Of a stretch of DNA of 64,000 bases, positions 32,921 through 42,599 are shown in pieces (within the stretch, counting starts at the first letter, position 1; each line of letters begins with the position of its first letter). A program made the position numbers and the translations under genes. Origin of the DNA: Hoyosella rhizosphaerae. Its GTDB lineage: Bacteria; Actinomycetota; Actinomycetes; Mycobacteriales; Mycobacteriaceae. Below the pieces are notes generated by a model, which made no database searches, was not told the DNA's origin, and saw nothing but the letters and a program-made list of their open reading frames with translations. Location: assembly GCF_014643175.1 (NCBI RefSeq), contig NZ_BMJH01000001.1, positions 310,001 through 374,000 of the forward strand, in the 5' to 3' direction.

Positions 32921-33274
32921 TCAGTAATACATGGCTGAACCGGCCGCGGCGAAGACAAATGCGATCATTGCGATCATTGCGACGATGAAGGTGACGTAAA
33001 AGATGACACCGACGATGACGCCAATCTTGGCCAGGTTCCGGGCACTATCGGCTGTTTGAATTGACTCGGCGTAGCGGCCTTGCGCCCACAATGTGTTCAC
33101 GTTTCCGGCCTTCAATAGCGCGAAGATGCCAACCGGCCAGAACAACAACATCGCCCAAATTGCCATCCCGAGACGGTTTGCGGGGAGCGTTGGACTACCT
33201 GCCGTGTAGCCGCCGGGAGTATTGGGTGCTGACTGGGGTGTTTGCGCAGATGAATCCCATGGTGTTTGCGACAT
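32921..33274 (-). CDS. CD225/dispanin-family small membrane protein
   Basis: The 117-residue protein has a proline- and serine-rich N-terminal tail (residues 1-30), a hydrophobic hairpin segment (MAIWAMLLFWPVGIFALLKA), the loop NVNTLWAQGRYAESIQTADSARN typical of CD225 proteins, and a second membrane segment (GVIVGVIFYVTFIVAMIAMI). Bacterial CD225 proteins are often found beside envelope or secretion genes and have no settled function. The protease relic begins at its 3' end, so the duplication may have replaced its downstream region. Confidence 0.75.
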   Translation of the reverse strand: MSQTPWDSSAQTPQSAPNTPGGYTAGSPTLPANRLGMAIWAMLLFWPVGIFALLKAGNVNTLWAQGRYAESIQTADSARNLAKIGVIVGVIFYVTFIVAMIAMIAFVFAAAGSAMYY

Positions 33275-33600
33275 GGCAAGATCCTTATTTTCTCGGACGG
33301 CAGATCTCTAAACGCGTGAGACCGTTGGTTTTTCCCGGTGTCGAAACCACAATTTAGTCACCATGGATGATCGGGATTGCGTCGAATTTAATCACAAAGG
33401 TAAGAATAAGGTCAAGTGAATAATGACACAACAAATAGAGTTAATCCATCAAATAATTAAGTAACGATCGCGAATGACATTAAATTAATGGTGATTCAAG
33501 AAGCATCTAGCTTGGACATTATTTAGCCAAGACACATCCTGCGGTACCGGTCCTGGCGGCCCGGTCCCTATTTGGAACCGGACTGCCAGTGGGTGCCAGG
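33275..33600. other. AT-rich intergenic region between protease and CD225 genes
   Basis: This 326-base stretch is clearly the most AT-rich part of the window (33390-33530 has many AATTAA and TTAAT runs). It separates the protease stop from the CD225 start on the minus strand and holds the hairpin described at 33553-33589. I see no coding frame. The base composition may reflect a promoter for the CD225 gene or foreign DNA. Confidence 0.6.
33553..33589 (-). terminator. Hairpin after the protease gene, possible terminator
   Basis: Two 16-base arms (33553-33568 and 33574-33589) pair at 13 positions around the loop TATTT, 12 bases past the protease stop. No T-run follows on the minus strand, so it may be a U-tract-less terminator or a 3' stabilising stem. 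Confidence 0.5.
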
Positions 33601-34530
33601 TTAACTCCCAGCCCCGCCTCCAAGACTTCCAGTGTCAGGTATGGGTGTCGGTACTACCGGCGGGGTACTGTCAAGGTTGTATTCAGATTGTGCCCACGCG
33701 TCGGCCTGCTCTATGAGATCGGGTACAACGTCGCTGATCCGTGAACCACCGTTGCTGTTAAGTACCGTAATAATTTTCGGGACGCCGTCAGCGAACGCCA
33801 AGTACGGGCCGCCGCTGGAGCCGCCGCCAACCCAGCATTCGGTCTGGTCAGACACTCGGCTGATTGCGCCGCGGCCTCTATCCGGGTGGTAGGTGTAATC
33901 ACCAATGCAAATGGACTGGCGCAAGCCGTTGTACGGCGATGGCCCTGGGTATCCGATAAACGAGCCGCGCACTACCTCGCCAGCCGCTAGACCAGGGTGG
34001 ATCTGCAAACCGCCACCAGTGAGGTCGGCGATCCTCTTCCCGTCCTGCGGGCGGATGACTAGAACAGCGACATCCGGAATAGATCCATCGACTGGATCAG
34101 ATGAGGCAAACTTCTTGTCGATAAACCATCCGCCGTACGGTTCTTGCCCTTCTTCGGCTGCGGGGGCGAATTTCACCGTACTGCCAGGTTTGATGTTCAC
34201 TGTGCAGTGATCGGCAGTGATAGCCAAGGTGCGAGTCGCCGATTCGATGACAGACGCGGTGCAACCCGACGGCCCGAACGTCTCACCGACATACATTGAG
34301 CCAATCTTCTGAGAGATTGAATTTTCGGTATAGGGGGTTTGCACGAAGTAACCGCCTGTGCCATTCGTGCGGAGGTCTCCTTGGTCGTCATATTGCAGAC
34401 GATCCGACAGCGGCGCACCTTCAGGCGAAGGCTGATTGGCGCTGTCTGCGGAGGCAGGGGACGTGGACAGTGCGATGGACGCCGCGATCATGGCGGCGCA
34501 CGAAGCGCGTAGGCGATTGCTGGACTTCAT
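33601..34530 (-). CDS. Secreted trypsin-like serine protease
   Basis: The 309-residue protein has a signal peptide (about residues 1-28, ending SPASA). The catalytic triad is readable: His108 in TADHC, Asp153 in IPDVAVLV and Ser239 in GGGSSGGP. This is the S1/chymotrypsin-like pattern with Ser in place of the usual Asp of GDSGG. Cysteine pairs (90/109, and others near 208 and 232) fit disulfides in an exported enzyme. The tail after residue 285 is a Pro/Gly linker (STPPVVPTPIPDTGSLGGG). The substrate is unknown. A decayed partial copy lies about 700 bases downstream. The gene is divergent from the helicase, with 172 bases between starts. Confidence 0.88.
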   Translation of the reverse strand: MKSSNRLRASCAAMIAASIALSTSPASADSANQPSPEGAPLSDRLQYDDQGDLRTNGTGGYFVQTPYTENSISQKIGSMYVGETFGPSGCTASVIESATRTLAITADHCTVNIKPGSTVKFAPAAEEGQEPYGGWFIDKKFASSDPVDGSIPDVAVLVIRPQDGKRIADLTGGGLQIHPGLAAGEVVRGSFIGYPGPSPYNGLRQSICIGDYTYHPDRGRGAISRVSDQTECWVGGGSSGGPYLAFADGVPKIITVLNSNGGSRISDVVPDLIEQADAWAQSEYNLDSTPPVVPTPIPDTGSLGGGAGS

Positions 34531-34702
34531 TGATCTCTCAATTCGGTACGTGATGAATACCCTTGTGGAGCAGGCAATCTCGGTATCTTGGTCGCGATCA
34601 GAATAATCTGTGATTGGGATCGATGCTTGCCAAACGCGTTAATTAAGGTCTGCACCCGCTTGCGACGGTAATTTGGCACGCTTAGGACCTGTCTGACTTC
34701 TC

Positions 34703-37700
34703 GTGTACCTTGACCGGGTGTTACCTGAGCAGCTGCGTTATGTTGTGCCGGGGTCCCTTCGCCCGATCGTGGGCGAGGCGACCTTCTGGCGGGGTATGGC
34801 GTACGCACGTGACGGTGCCGTTCGCGACCTGACGTGGGATATTGCAGCGAATGTTTTGCGTGCAAATGTAGACGGTAGTGGTCGCAATTCGTACGACACA
34901 GTGGTGGCATTTACTACTGGAGGCGGGGAGTGGGAGTTCGACTTCGGTCGGTGTAGTTGCCCCGTTTCGCGAAACTGTAAACATAGCGTCGCGGTGCTGG
35001 CAACGGCTGTCACTGCCGCCAGTGCGGATGGGGGCCACGTTGCACCCTTGGCGGACTGGGAACGAACTCTGGCGAGCCTCACGCCCGACGCTCCTGCCCC
35101 GGCTGAACCAGCGCTGGGATTGGAATTCTCGCTAGCTGAGTTGACGAAGATTCAGCAACGAGCAGGCGAAACGGGGTCGCGCTTGCTTGTGCGGTTAGCA
35201 ACGCACGGTCGGCGAGGCTGGGTCACGACCGGGATCACTTGGTCGGAATTGCCGTATGCCCACTATCGGACGGACACACCACCTGAGCACGTGCACATCC
35301 TCCGCGAGCTGTTTGCGATCTATCAGGCTGGGCGCGGGCAGGCGCACTATGTCAACTCGTTAGACGGGCAGATGGACCTCGGGGAGTTTCACAGCCCGCG
35401 CCTGTGGGCGGTGTTGCGCGATGCCGACTGTCACGGTTTACCACTTTTGGATCGTGCACGAAACTGGCGGCCGGTGACGTTGCACGACAACATCACCTGG
35501 AATCTTGATGTGACCAATTCGGGCAGTGCGGGGCTCTCGTTACGCGGGGTATTTAGTATCGACAAATCTTCGACGGCTGTGACCTTTCTGGGTAAACCAA
35601 CTCACGGGATTGCCGTTACGGACGATTTAGGATGCTTGCACCTTGCAGCATTGCAACGCCCTATCCCTGACACCTTTAAGCCGATGTTCACCGGGGGAAC
35701 CGAGGTCAGGATTCCTGCTAGTGATTCCGCGAGATTTGTCACCGACTACTTTCCGCAGTTGCGGTCGTATACGGACATCGTTTCCACTGACGGGTCGTTT
35801 AAGCGACCTGTCATTAGCGGACCTGAATTGGGCGTGTCTGTGGTGTTCTCTCCCGACTACCGGTCGACGCTCACACTGTCGTGGCGCTATTTTGTTGACG
35901 ACAGCGCGAGCAATTTCCGTTTTGGTGACAACACTAGTGGGGCGCAATTGCGTATCCGCCACGAGGAAATGGCGATCACCGATCATGTTGCCTCGTGCCT
36001 TAATGGATTAATTCCACGCGATGGCGTCGCCGAAACGATGTCTTTTAATGCCATCACTACCGTCAATTTCATCACCGAAGTGCTGCCGGAGTTAAAGCAG
36101 CATCCAGGGATAAAAGTGACTATTGTCGGCGAGGAACCCGATTTTCACGATGCCAATGACGCTGTCACCATCACACTCGCCACAGCCCACCTCACGGGCC
36201 AGTCGGACTGGTTCGATCTGAATGTTGCACTGACGGTGGGAACCACAGTTGTATCCTTCCCCGACGTGTTCCGGGCACTCGATGGCGGCGAAAGTCATAT
36301 GGTGCTCCCCACCGGAGCGTTCTTTTCCCTCGACAATCCGGAACTGACAAAGCTGCGCAACCTCATCACCGAGGCGAAAATGCTTGATGATTCGCCGGGC
36401 GATGATGCGCAGGACCGTTTGCGCATCAACAGGTATCAAGCCACTTTGTGGGAGGAACTGGTGGGCCTCGGGGTCGTCACCGACCAGGCTGCCGAATGGT
36501 CGCGACAAGTGGACGGCCTGCTCAATTACAACCCCGTCGACATCCCACCGCCTCCGCGACTCCACGCAACATTGCGGCCGTATCAACACGACGGGTACTC
36601 GTGGCTGACTTTCCTCTGGGAACACCGACTGGGGGGAATACTCGCTGATGACATGGGGCTTGGAAAGACGATTCAAACACTGGCCATGATCAGCCAGGCC
36701 CGAACCACAAATCCGGGTGGGCCACCGTTCCTCATCGTCGCACCCACCAGCGTCGTACCAAACTGGGCGCACGAGGCTTACCGGTTTACCCCGGATCTCA
36801 CCGTTGTGACCCTCAGCGACACCCTGAAAAAGCGCGGCGCCAACCTGGCGGACACCATCGCAGGCGCCGACATTGTCGTCACCTCGTACACCTTGTTTCG
36901 GCTCGACTTCGACGCACACGAAGCCAACACATGGTCAGCGCTGTTTCTCGACGAAGCGCAGATGGCCAAAAATCAACGATCCAAGATTTACCAATGTTGC
37001 CGACGCCTCCCGGCACCGATGAAAGTCGCCATTACAGGCACTCCCATCGAAAACAACCTGATGGAGTTATGGGCACTACTCTCCATCACCGCGCCGGGCC
37101 TGTTTCCCAATCCCAAACAGTTCAAACAGCTCTACGCCGAGCCCATCGAAAAGCTGGGCGACAAGGAGCTTCTCCACCAGCTCAAGCGACGTATCGCACC
37201 GCTCGTGCGTAGGCGCACCAAAGAAATGGTCGCCGACGACCTACCTCCGAAGCAGGAGCAGGTCCTTGAGATTGACCTGCATCCCAAGCACCGCAAAGCG
37301 TACGAAACTCAACTGCAAAACGAACGCCGCAAGATCCTCGGACTTGTTGACGACATCGACAAGCACCGCATCACTATCCTGCGGTCGCTCACAACGCTTC
37401 GACAACTAGCACTCCACGCCGGACTGGTGGACGACACCCACGCGAGTGTGCCGTCGGCAAAGATCGACGCACTCCTTGAACACCTCGAAGATGTCGTGGC
37501 CGGCGGGCACCGAGCGTTGGTGTTCAGCCAGTTCACCGGGTTTCTCCGCCTAGTACGCGACAGGCTTATGTACGACGGCATCTCTTACAGCTACCTCGAC
37601 GGCAGCACCCGCAACCGGGCCGAAGTGATCGACGGATTCAAAAACGGTTCAGCACCCGTTTTCCTGATCAGCCTCAAGGCGGGCGGGTTCGGGCTCAACC

Positions 37701-37957
37701 TCACCGAGGCCGACTACGTTTTTATTCTCGACCCCTGGTGGAACCCCGCCACGGAAGCGCAGGCCGTTGACCGCACGCACAGAATCGGTCAGAACCGAAA
37801 CGTCATGGTGTATCGGCTTCTGTCGCACAACACCATCGAACAAAAAGTTAATGCACTCCAGCAACGTAAAGCGCAACTCTCCAGCAGCGTCCTAGACGAT
37901 GGCACCACCTTCGGCAGCACCCTCACCGCCGACGACATCCGCGGGCTATTCGACTAA
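34703..37957 (+). CDS. helZ: SWIM zinc-finger SNF2-family helicase, HelZ-like
   Basis: The 1084-residue protein begins with a SWIM zinc finger (Cys84-x-Cys86-x5-Cys92-x-His94 in CSCPVSRNCKH), has a central region of unknown fold and ends with a SNF2 ATPase: DDMGLGKT (~650), LDEAQ (~750), GTPIENN, then KAGGFGLNL and the HRIGQ motif (~1020). SNF2 proteins translocate on double-stranded DNA and remodel protein-DNA complexes. The M. tuberculosis homologue helZ (Rv2101) also sits inside the pafA-proteasome region, so the link is conserved although the position differs. The start is GTG 34703, with GTG 34718 as an alternative; neither has a strong ribosome site. Confidence 0.88.
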   Translation: MYLDRVLPEQLRYVVPGSLRPIVGEATFWRGMAYARDGAVRDLTWDIAANVLRANVDGSGRNSYDTVVAFTTGGGEWEFDFGRCSCPVSRNCKHSVAVLATAVTAASADGGHVAPLADWERTLASLTPDAPAPAEPALGLEFSLAELTKIQQRAGETGSRLLVRLATHGRRGWVTTGITWSELPYAHYRTDTPPEHVHILRELFAIYQAGRGQAHYVNSLDGQMDLGEFHSPRLWAVLRDADCHGLPLLDRARNWRPVTLHDNITWNLDVTNSGSAGLSLRGVFSIDKSSTAVTFLGKPTHGIAVTDDLGCLHLAALQRPIPDTFKPMFTGGTEVRIPASDSARFVTDYFPQLRSYTDIVSTDGSFKRPVISGPELGVSVVFSPDYRSTLTLSWRYFVDDSASNFRFGDNTSGAQLRIRHEEMAITDHVASCLNGLIPRDGVAETMSFNAITTVNFITEVLPELKQHPGIKVTIVGEEPDFHDANDAVTITLATAHLTGQSDWFDLNVALTVGTTVVSFPDVFRALDGGESHMVLPTGAFFSLDNPELTKLRNLITEAKMLDDSPGDDAQDRLRINRYQATLWEELVGLGVVTDQAAEWSRQVDGLLNYNPVDIPPPPRLHATLRPYQHDGYSWLTFLWEHRLGGILADDMGLGKTIQTLAMISQARTTNPGGPPFLIVAPTSVVPNWAHEAYRFTPDLTVVTLSDTLKKRGANLADTIAGADIVVTSYTLFRLDFDAHEANTWSALFLDEAQMAKNQRSKIYQCCRRLPAPMKVAITGTPIENNLMELWALLSITAPGLFPNPKQFKQLYAEPIEKLGDKELLHQLKRRIAPLVRRRTKEMVADDLPPKQEQVLEIDLHPKHRKAYETQLQNERRKILGLVDDIDKHRITILRSLTTLRQLALHAGLVDDTHASVPSAKIDALLEHLEDVVAGGHRALVFSQFTGFLRLVRDRLMYDGISYSYLDGSTRNRAEVIDGFKNGSAPVFLISLKAGGFGLNLTEADYVFILDPWWNPATEAQAVDRTHRIGQNRNVMVYRLLSHNTIEQKVNALQQRKAQLSSSVLDDGTTFGSTLTADDIRGLFD

Positions 37958-37978
37958 CAACGCACACACCGACCGCAG

Positions 37979-38521
37979 CTACGGCACTGTTCCGTTGACA
38001 TCGAACATCACCGCTGCGGTACACACCAATGTTTCGCCCTGCTGCGGCTTCAACGCCTTTCGTATCGCAGACAAAACCAGCGCCCACTCACGATGCTCGG
38101 CATGGTGCTCAACCTCTTCCCGCCACGCACGAGGCTGCTTGCCCAACGGGGCCAAATGCTCGAATGGCCCAGATGAACCCGGCCCATCATGGTCGAATGC
38201 CTGCCACGCCAACCACCGCTCGACGCCACGGACAAGCAACGGAGTGGTGAGCGTGGTCGGTGCCACGATGACTGAATCCATGTGCCCGTCATGGGCTCGC
38301 TCGGGAATCTCAATGTGGACGCGCTGGCCTTGGGTCAAGATCAGGACCATCGACAGGCACTGATCATCCCAAGTGCAGTCCACGATGATGGAGTCGTGCG
38401 TCGTTTCGCCGTCGTCGTTGCGAAAGGTGGCAGTGACACGTTCGCTACTGCCGGGGGTGTAGCGCAACGCCGCCGCGCGGAACACTTCGGGTGGGGTTAG
38501 ACATGAAACGGTGAGGCCCAT
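37979..38521 (-). CDS. Conserved-looking hypothetical protein
   Basis: The 180-residue product has no motif that I recognise. It looks like a beta-rich cytoplasmic domain (RVTATFRNDDGETTHDSIIVD, LILTQGQRVHIEIPERA) followed by a charged helix (REEVEHHAEHREWALVLSAIRKALK). There is no signal peptide or membrane segment. ATG 38521 is preceded by AAGGAGGT at 38533-38540, which outweighs the longer frame to 38587. It converges on helZ with 21 bases between stops. Codon use looks like its neighbours. Confidence 0.6.
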   Translation of the reverse strand: MGLTVSCLTPPEVFRAAALRYTPGSSERVTATFRNDDGETTHDSIIVDCTWDDQCLSMVLILTQGQRVHIEIPERAHDGHMDSVIVAPTTLTTPLLVRGVERWLAWQAFDHDGPGSSGPFEHLAPLGKQPRAWREEVEHHAEHREWALVLSAIRKALKPQQGETLVCTAAVMFDVNGTVP

Positions 38522-38879
38522 TGGTTTCGCCAACCTCCTTGGCGGTGATAGCGGCAACGACCTACTTTGGTCGCATCGAACAATCACCGTGCTCAGCGTT
38601 TAAGGTCATTTTTATACTCCGCGTGGTGCTTTGTGTCCTGTTTGAGGTAACGAAACTGATAAGACGGTGCGAACAAAGTCCCAGAATGTTGGAGAAAACT
38701 AGGGCGTATCGAATACAAGCGTAGGGGGCACGCCGAGCGGTATCTGTGATGATCCTGAGGAGATCTTGAGTATGGAATCTTGTATGACACAACGTCGTTA
38801 TACGAAGTAGACCCGCGTCACACCCCAGACTGGGTGAATCGCCGGTAGCGTTGAGGGTTCAGATCGGGAGGAGACGCCC
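38522..38879. other. Intergenic region ahead of the proteasome ATPase gene
   Basis: This 358-base divergent spacer should hold the promoter of the Pup-proteasome locus. GGGAGGAG at 38866-38873 is the ribosome site of the ATPase gene. I find no convincing -35/-10 pair, dyad or small gene. In M. tuberculosis a tRNA methyltransferase gene lies upstream of mpa; none is here. Confidence 0.5.
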
Positions 38880-40634
38880 ATGAGTACGTCAGAACGTCCC
38901 CATGACAGGGAAGAACTGACCCGTGAGATCACGGCCCTGCAAACAGAGGTCGGCTCATTGCGCCGTCAACTCGCTAACGACCCTCACAAGGTGCGCGAAC
39001 TTGAGGTGCGCATTGAGGCGCTAACAGCGAGAAACGCCAAGCTTCTAGAAACCCTTAAAGAAGCCCGCCAGCAATTGTTAAACCTCCGCGAGGAAGTTGA
39101 CCGTCTCGGCCAGCCACCGAGCGGATACGGCGTGGTAGTTGGTCTCCACGATGATGACACCGCTGACGTCTTTACCTCGGGCCGTCGGATGCGGCTGCAA
39201 TGCTCACCCAATGTTGAGGGTGCATCGCTGCGCAAAGGTCAAACAGTGCGCCTCAATGAAGCGCTTACGATCATCGAAGCCGGATCATTCGAGCAAGTCG
39301 GCGACATTTGTTCGCTGCGTGAACTGCTCGATGATGGTCATCGTGCGCTGGTCATAGGCCATGCGGATGAAGAACGAGTGGTGTGGCTCGCGGAACCGTT
39401 GGTTAACCCTCCACAGACCGACCCCCAATTGCCGCCGCGGAAACTGCGGCCAGGCGACTCTCTCCTTGTTGACGTCAAGGCGGGCTACGCATTCGAACGA
39501 ATTCCCAAGGCCGAAGTCGAAGACCTGGTTCTCGAAGAAGTGCCCGACGTCGATTACCACGATATTGGTGGCTTGACTCGGCAGATCGAACAGATCCGTG
39601 ATGCTGTGGAATTGCCATTTCTCCACCGAGATTTGTTCCTCGAATACTCGTTACGTCCACCCAAGGGTGTTTTGCTTTACGGGCCTCCGGGGTGCGGTAA
39701 AACGCTGATCGCTAAGGCTGTCGCGAATTCGTTGGCGAAGAAAATCGCTGAGACGCGCGGTGAAGACACCAAAGAGGCCAAGTCGTTCTTCCTCAACATC
39801 AAGGGCCCCGAGCTCCTGAACAAATTTGTTGGAGAGACTGAACGTCATATTCGACTGATCTTCCAGCGGGCGCGAGAAAAAGCATCCGAAGGAACACCCG
39901 TGATCGTCTTCTTCGACGAAATGGACTCGATCTTCCGCACCCGCGGTTCCGGTGTTTCGTCGGACGTCGAGACCACCGTGGTGCCTCAGTTGCTGAGCGA
40001 AATCGACGGCGTTGAGGGACTCGAAAATGTCATCGTGATTGGCGCTTCCAACCGCGAAGACATGATTGATCCCGCAATCCTTCGCCCCGGACGACTCGAC
40101 GTCAAAATCAAGATCGAACGCCCCGACGCCGAAGCAGCTATCGACATCTTCTCCAAGTACCTCACCGCATCGCTGCCCATCAGCGACGACGATATCGGCG
40201 AGTTCGGCGGTGACCGTGAAGCATGCATCAAAGGCATTATCGAGCGTGTTGTCGAACGCATGTACGCCGAAAGCGACGACAATCGCTTCCTCGAAGTCAC
40301 CTACGCCAACGGTGACAAGGAAGTTCTTTACTTCAAGGATTTCAACTCCGGTGCCATGATTCAGAACATCGTGGACCGTGCCAAGAAATTCGCGATCAAA
40401 GAACAATTAGATACCGGTAAGCATGGGCTGCGGGTGCAGCACCTGTTTGACTCCATCGTCGACGAGTTCTCCGAGAACGAGGACTTGCCCAACACCACAA
40501 ACCCGGATGACTGGGCGCGAATCTCAGGTAAAAAGGGCGAACGCATCGTCTACATCCGCACGTTGGTGACAGGAAAGAACGCGAGTGCAAGCCGCGCAAT
40601 CGACACAGAATCGAACACGGGGCAGTACCTGTAG
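38880..40634 (+). CDS. mpa: Proteasomal AAA+ ATPase (Mpa/ARC)
   Basis: The 584-residue protein unfolds pupylated substrates and feeds them to the 20S proteasome. An N-terminal coiled coil (about residues 8-78, the Pup-binding helices) is followed by the OB-fold region, then the AAA module with GPPGCGKT (~267), the Walker B FFDEMDS (~346) and the arginine-finger region RPGRLDVK. It ends in GQYL, the motif that docks into the PrcA ring pockets. Length and ends match the Corynebacteriales family. It begins the locus mpa-dop-pup-prcB-prcA. Confidence 0.97.
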   Translation: MSTSERPHDREELTREITALQTEVGSLRRQLANDPHKVRELEVRIEALTARNAKLLETLKEARQQLLNLREEVDRLGQPPSGYGVVVGLHDDDTADVFTSGRRMRLQCSPNVEGASLRKGQTVRLNEALTIIEAGSFEQVGDICSLRELLDDGHRALVIGHADEERVVWLAEPLVNPPQTDPQLPPRKLRPGDSLLVDVKAGYAFERIPKAEVEDLVLEEVPDVDYHDIGGLTRQIEQIRDAVELPFLHRDLFLEYSLRPPKGVLLYGPPGCGKTLIAKAVANSLAKKIAETRGEDTKEAKSFFLNIKGPELLNKFVGETERHIRLIFQRAREKASEGTPVIVFFDEMDSIFRTRGSGVSSDVETTVVPQLLSEIDGVEGLENVIVIGASNREDMIDPAILRPGRLDVKIKIERPDAEAAIDIFSKYLTASLPISDDDIGEFGGDREACIKGIIERVVERMYAESDDNRFLEVTYANGDKEVLYFKDFNSGAMIQNIVDRAKKFAIKEQLDTGKHGLRVQHLFDSIVDEFSENEDLPNTTNPDDWARISGKKGERIVYIRTLVTGKNASASRAIDTESNTGQYL

Positions 40635-40682
40635 ACGCTGCGGCGGGCGCCAAACCCGCAGCGTCGCCTAGGCTTGGTTTCT

Positions 40683-42182
40683 ATGCAACGCATCATTGGC
40701 ACCGAAGTGGAATACGGGATCAGTTCGCCGGACGACAGATCGGCGAACCCCATCCTGACGTCGACGCAAGCTGTGCTGGCCTATGCGGCAGCGGCGGGTG
40801 TCCCACGTGCGCGGCGCACACGCTGGGACTACGAGGTCGAATCCCCACTGCGCGACGCTCGAGGGTTTGACCTCGGGCGTTACGGCGGCCCCGCACCCAC
40901 CATCGATGCGGACGAAGTGGGTGCGGCGAACATGATCCTCACCAACGGTGCTCGCCTGTACGTCGACCACGCGCATCCTGAGTACTCAAGCCCAGAAGTG
41001 GTTGATCCTCTCGATGCCGTGATCTGGGACAAGGCAGGCGAACGGGTCATGGAGGCCGCAGCGCGCTACACCGCTTCCGTGCCAGGCAACCCACGGTTGC
41101 AGCTGTACAAGAACAACGTCGATGGCAAGGGCGCCTCCTACGGCACCCACGAAAACTATTTGATGAAGCGTGAAACTCCCTTCGCGCACGTCATCTCGGG
41201 TTTGATCCCCTTTTTCGCGTCGAGGCAAATCATCAGCGGACAGGGGCGCGTGGGAATCGGCCAGCACGGTGACCGCGAAGGATTCCAGCTGTCACAACGC
41301 GCTGACTACATCGAAGTCGAAGTGGGCCTTGAGACGACGCTGAAGCGCGGGATCATCAACACACGAGATGAGCCCCACGCAGATGCCGATAAGTATCGGC
41401 GCTTGCACGTCATCATCGGCGATGCGAACCTAGCTGAAACAGCCACGTATTTGAAGCTCGGCACCACAGCACTAGTCCTCGACATGATTGAAGCGGGTAA
41501 CGACTTTGGCGACCTGCAGTTGCGCTACCCTGTCGATGCGGTTCACGAGATCAGTCACGATCCGACGTTGCAGAAGAAGGTGGAGTTGGCTGACGGTCGG
41601 AACTTCACGGCCGTAGAACTGCAACAGGCATATGCGGAGAAGGTGGGCACCTTCCTTGAGCGTCGCGGCGACACCGATGAGCGTGCGCAGCACATTCTGA
41701 CCCTGTGGCGTGAGGTTCTCGAGAAATTGAGCCGCGATCCGATGGAATGCGCCGACATCCTTGATTGGCCCGCCAAGCTTCGGCTGCTAGAGGGGTTCCG
41801 GCGGCGGGAAAACTTGTCGTGGTCGGCTCCTCGCCTGCATCTCGTTGACCTGCAGTATTCGGACGTTCGCCTCGACAAGGGGCTGTATAACCGTTTGGTG
41901 GCGCGCGGTTCGATGAAGCGGCTTGTCACTGAGGAGCAGGTGTTGCATGCGATGACTAATCCGCCTGAGACTACGCGTGCCTACTTCCGCGGTGAATGCC
42001 TCCGGCGTTTTGGTGCGGACATTGCTGCGGCGAGTTGGGATTCGGTCATTTTCGATCTCGGCGGGGAGTCGCTCGTTCGCATTCCTACACTTGAGCCGCT
42101 GCGGGGCACTCGGGCGCATGTCGAAAAGTTGCTCAACTCAGTGACGTCGGCGCGCGAACTGGTTACCAAACTGGGTTCGTGA
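40683..42182 (+). CDS. dop: Pup deamidase/depupylase Dop
   Basis: The 499-residue enzyme converts the C-terminal Gln of Pup to Glu and removes Pup from substrates. It shows the carboxylate-amine ligase-like fold motifs: GTEVEYGI with the metal-binding glutamate at the N-terminus, [26 protein letters not shown] and [16 protein letters not shown] Dop-type insertion is present after residue ~40 (the [18 protein letters not shown] segment), which PafA lacks. Translation should begin at ATG 40683, since [12 protein letters not shown] matches known starts; an in-frame TTG lies 9 bases earlier. Confidence 0.96.
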   Translation: MQRIIGTEVEYGISSPDDRSANPILTSTQAVLAYAAAAGVPRARRTRWDYEVESPLRDARGFDLGRYGGPAPTIDADEVGAANMILTNGARLYVDHAHPEYSSPEVVDPLDAVIWDKAGERVMEAAARYTASVPGNPRLQLYKNNVDGKGASYGTHENYLMKRETPFAHVISGLIPFFASRQIISGQGRVGIGQHGDREGFQLSQRADYIEVEVGLETTLKRGIINTRDEPHADADKYRRLHVIIGDANLAETATYLKLGTTALVLDMIEAGNDFGDLQLRYPVDAVHEISHDPTLQKKVELADGRNFTAVELQQAYAEKVGTFLERRGDTDERAQHILTLWREVLEKLSRDPMECADILDWPAKLRLLEGFRRRENLSWSAPRLHLVDLQYSDVRLDKGLYNRLVARGSMKRLVTEEQVLHAMTNPPETTRAYFRGECLRRFGADIAAASWDSVIFDLGGESLVRIPTLEPLRGTRAHVEKLLNSVTSARELVTKLGS

Positions 42183-42191
42183 CTGTCGTTT

Positions 42192-42273
42192 GCTGACGCT
42201 CCCGGTTTTGCTGTTCGCTCCCGCTTTTTCACTGCAAAAGTGGGAGCGTCGGGACAAAGTGGGAGCGTCGAGC
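42192..42273. promoter_or_regulatory. Nested hairpins between dop and pup
   Basis: An inner stem pairs 42216-42228 with 42236-42248 (13 pairs including one G-T; CGCTCCC with GGGAGCG, CTTTT with AAAAG). An outer stem can pair 42192-42203 with 42261-42273, GACGCTCCC against GGGAGCGTC, with a one-base bulge. Each arm contains two near-copies of the same unit, so alternative pairings are possible. It could be a REP-like element, a processing site or a partial terminator that sets pup levels against dop. Confidence 0.7.
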
Positions 42274-42404
42274 AAAAACACACACAGCGCCAGTTCCAGA
42301 GGTTCATCGCCCCCAATGTCGGTGTGTGGCGGTACTGTTGAATTATCGCTTCGGCTCACCGTAGGTGCGCGTGGCGACGCGAACCCAGCGAGGAGGTGGT
42401 CATG

Positions 42405-42599
42405 ATGGCGCAGGAGCAGGTCAAGCGTGGCGGTGGTGGCGATGAGGACGATGCCACACAAGGTCCTGGTGCAGGTGGTCAGGAGCGCGTAGAGAAGATC
42501 ACTGACGAAACTGACGATCTTCTCGACGAGATTGATGACGTGCTGGAAGAAAACGCTGAAGACTTCGTGCGCGCGTACGTGCAGAAGGGTGGACAGTGA
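42405..42599 (+). CDS. pup: Prokaryotic ubiquitin-like protein Pup
   Basis: The 64-residue protein is the tag for proteasomal degradation. It has the disordered [12 protein letters not shown] start, the helix-forming [20 protein letters not shown] that binds the Mpa coiled coils, and the end VQKGGQ. The final Gln must be deamidated by Dop before PafA can ligate Pup to substrate lysines. AGGAGG at 42391 supports this start; an ATG directly before it (42402) is possible. The pup stop overlaps the prcB start in GTGA-type coupling. Confidence 0.97.
   Translation: MAQEQVKRGGGGDEDDATQGPGAGGQERVEKITDETDDLLDEIDDVLEENAEDFVRAYVQKGGQ

Noticed and set aside
39651-40406. 251-residue antisense frame within the proteasomal ATPase gene
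   Set aside because: The sense strand encodes a full, motif-complete AAA+ ATPase; the antisense product has no recognisable feature.
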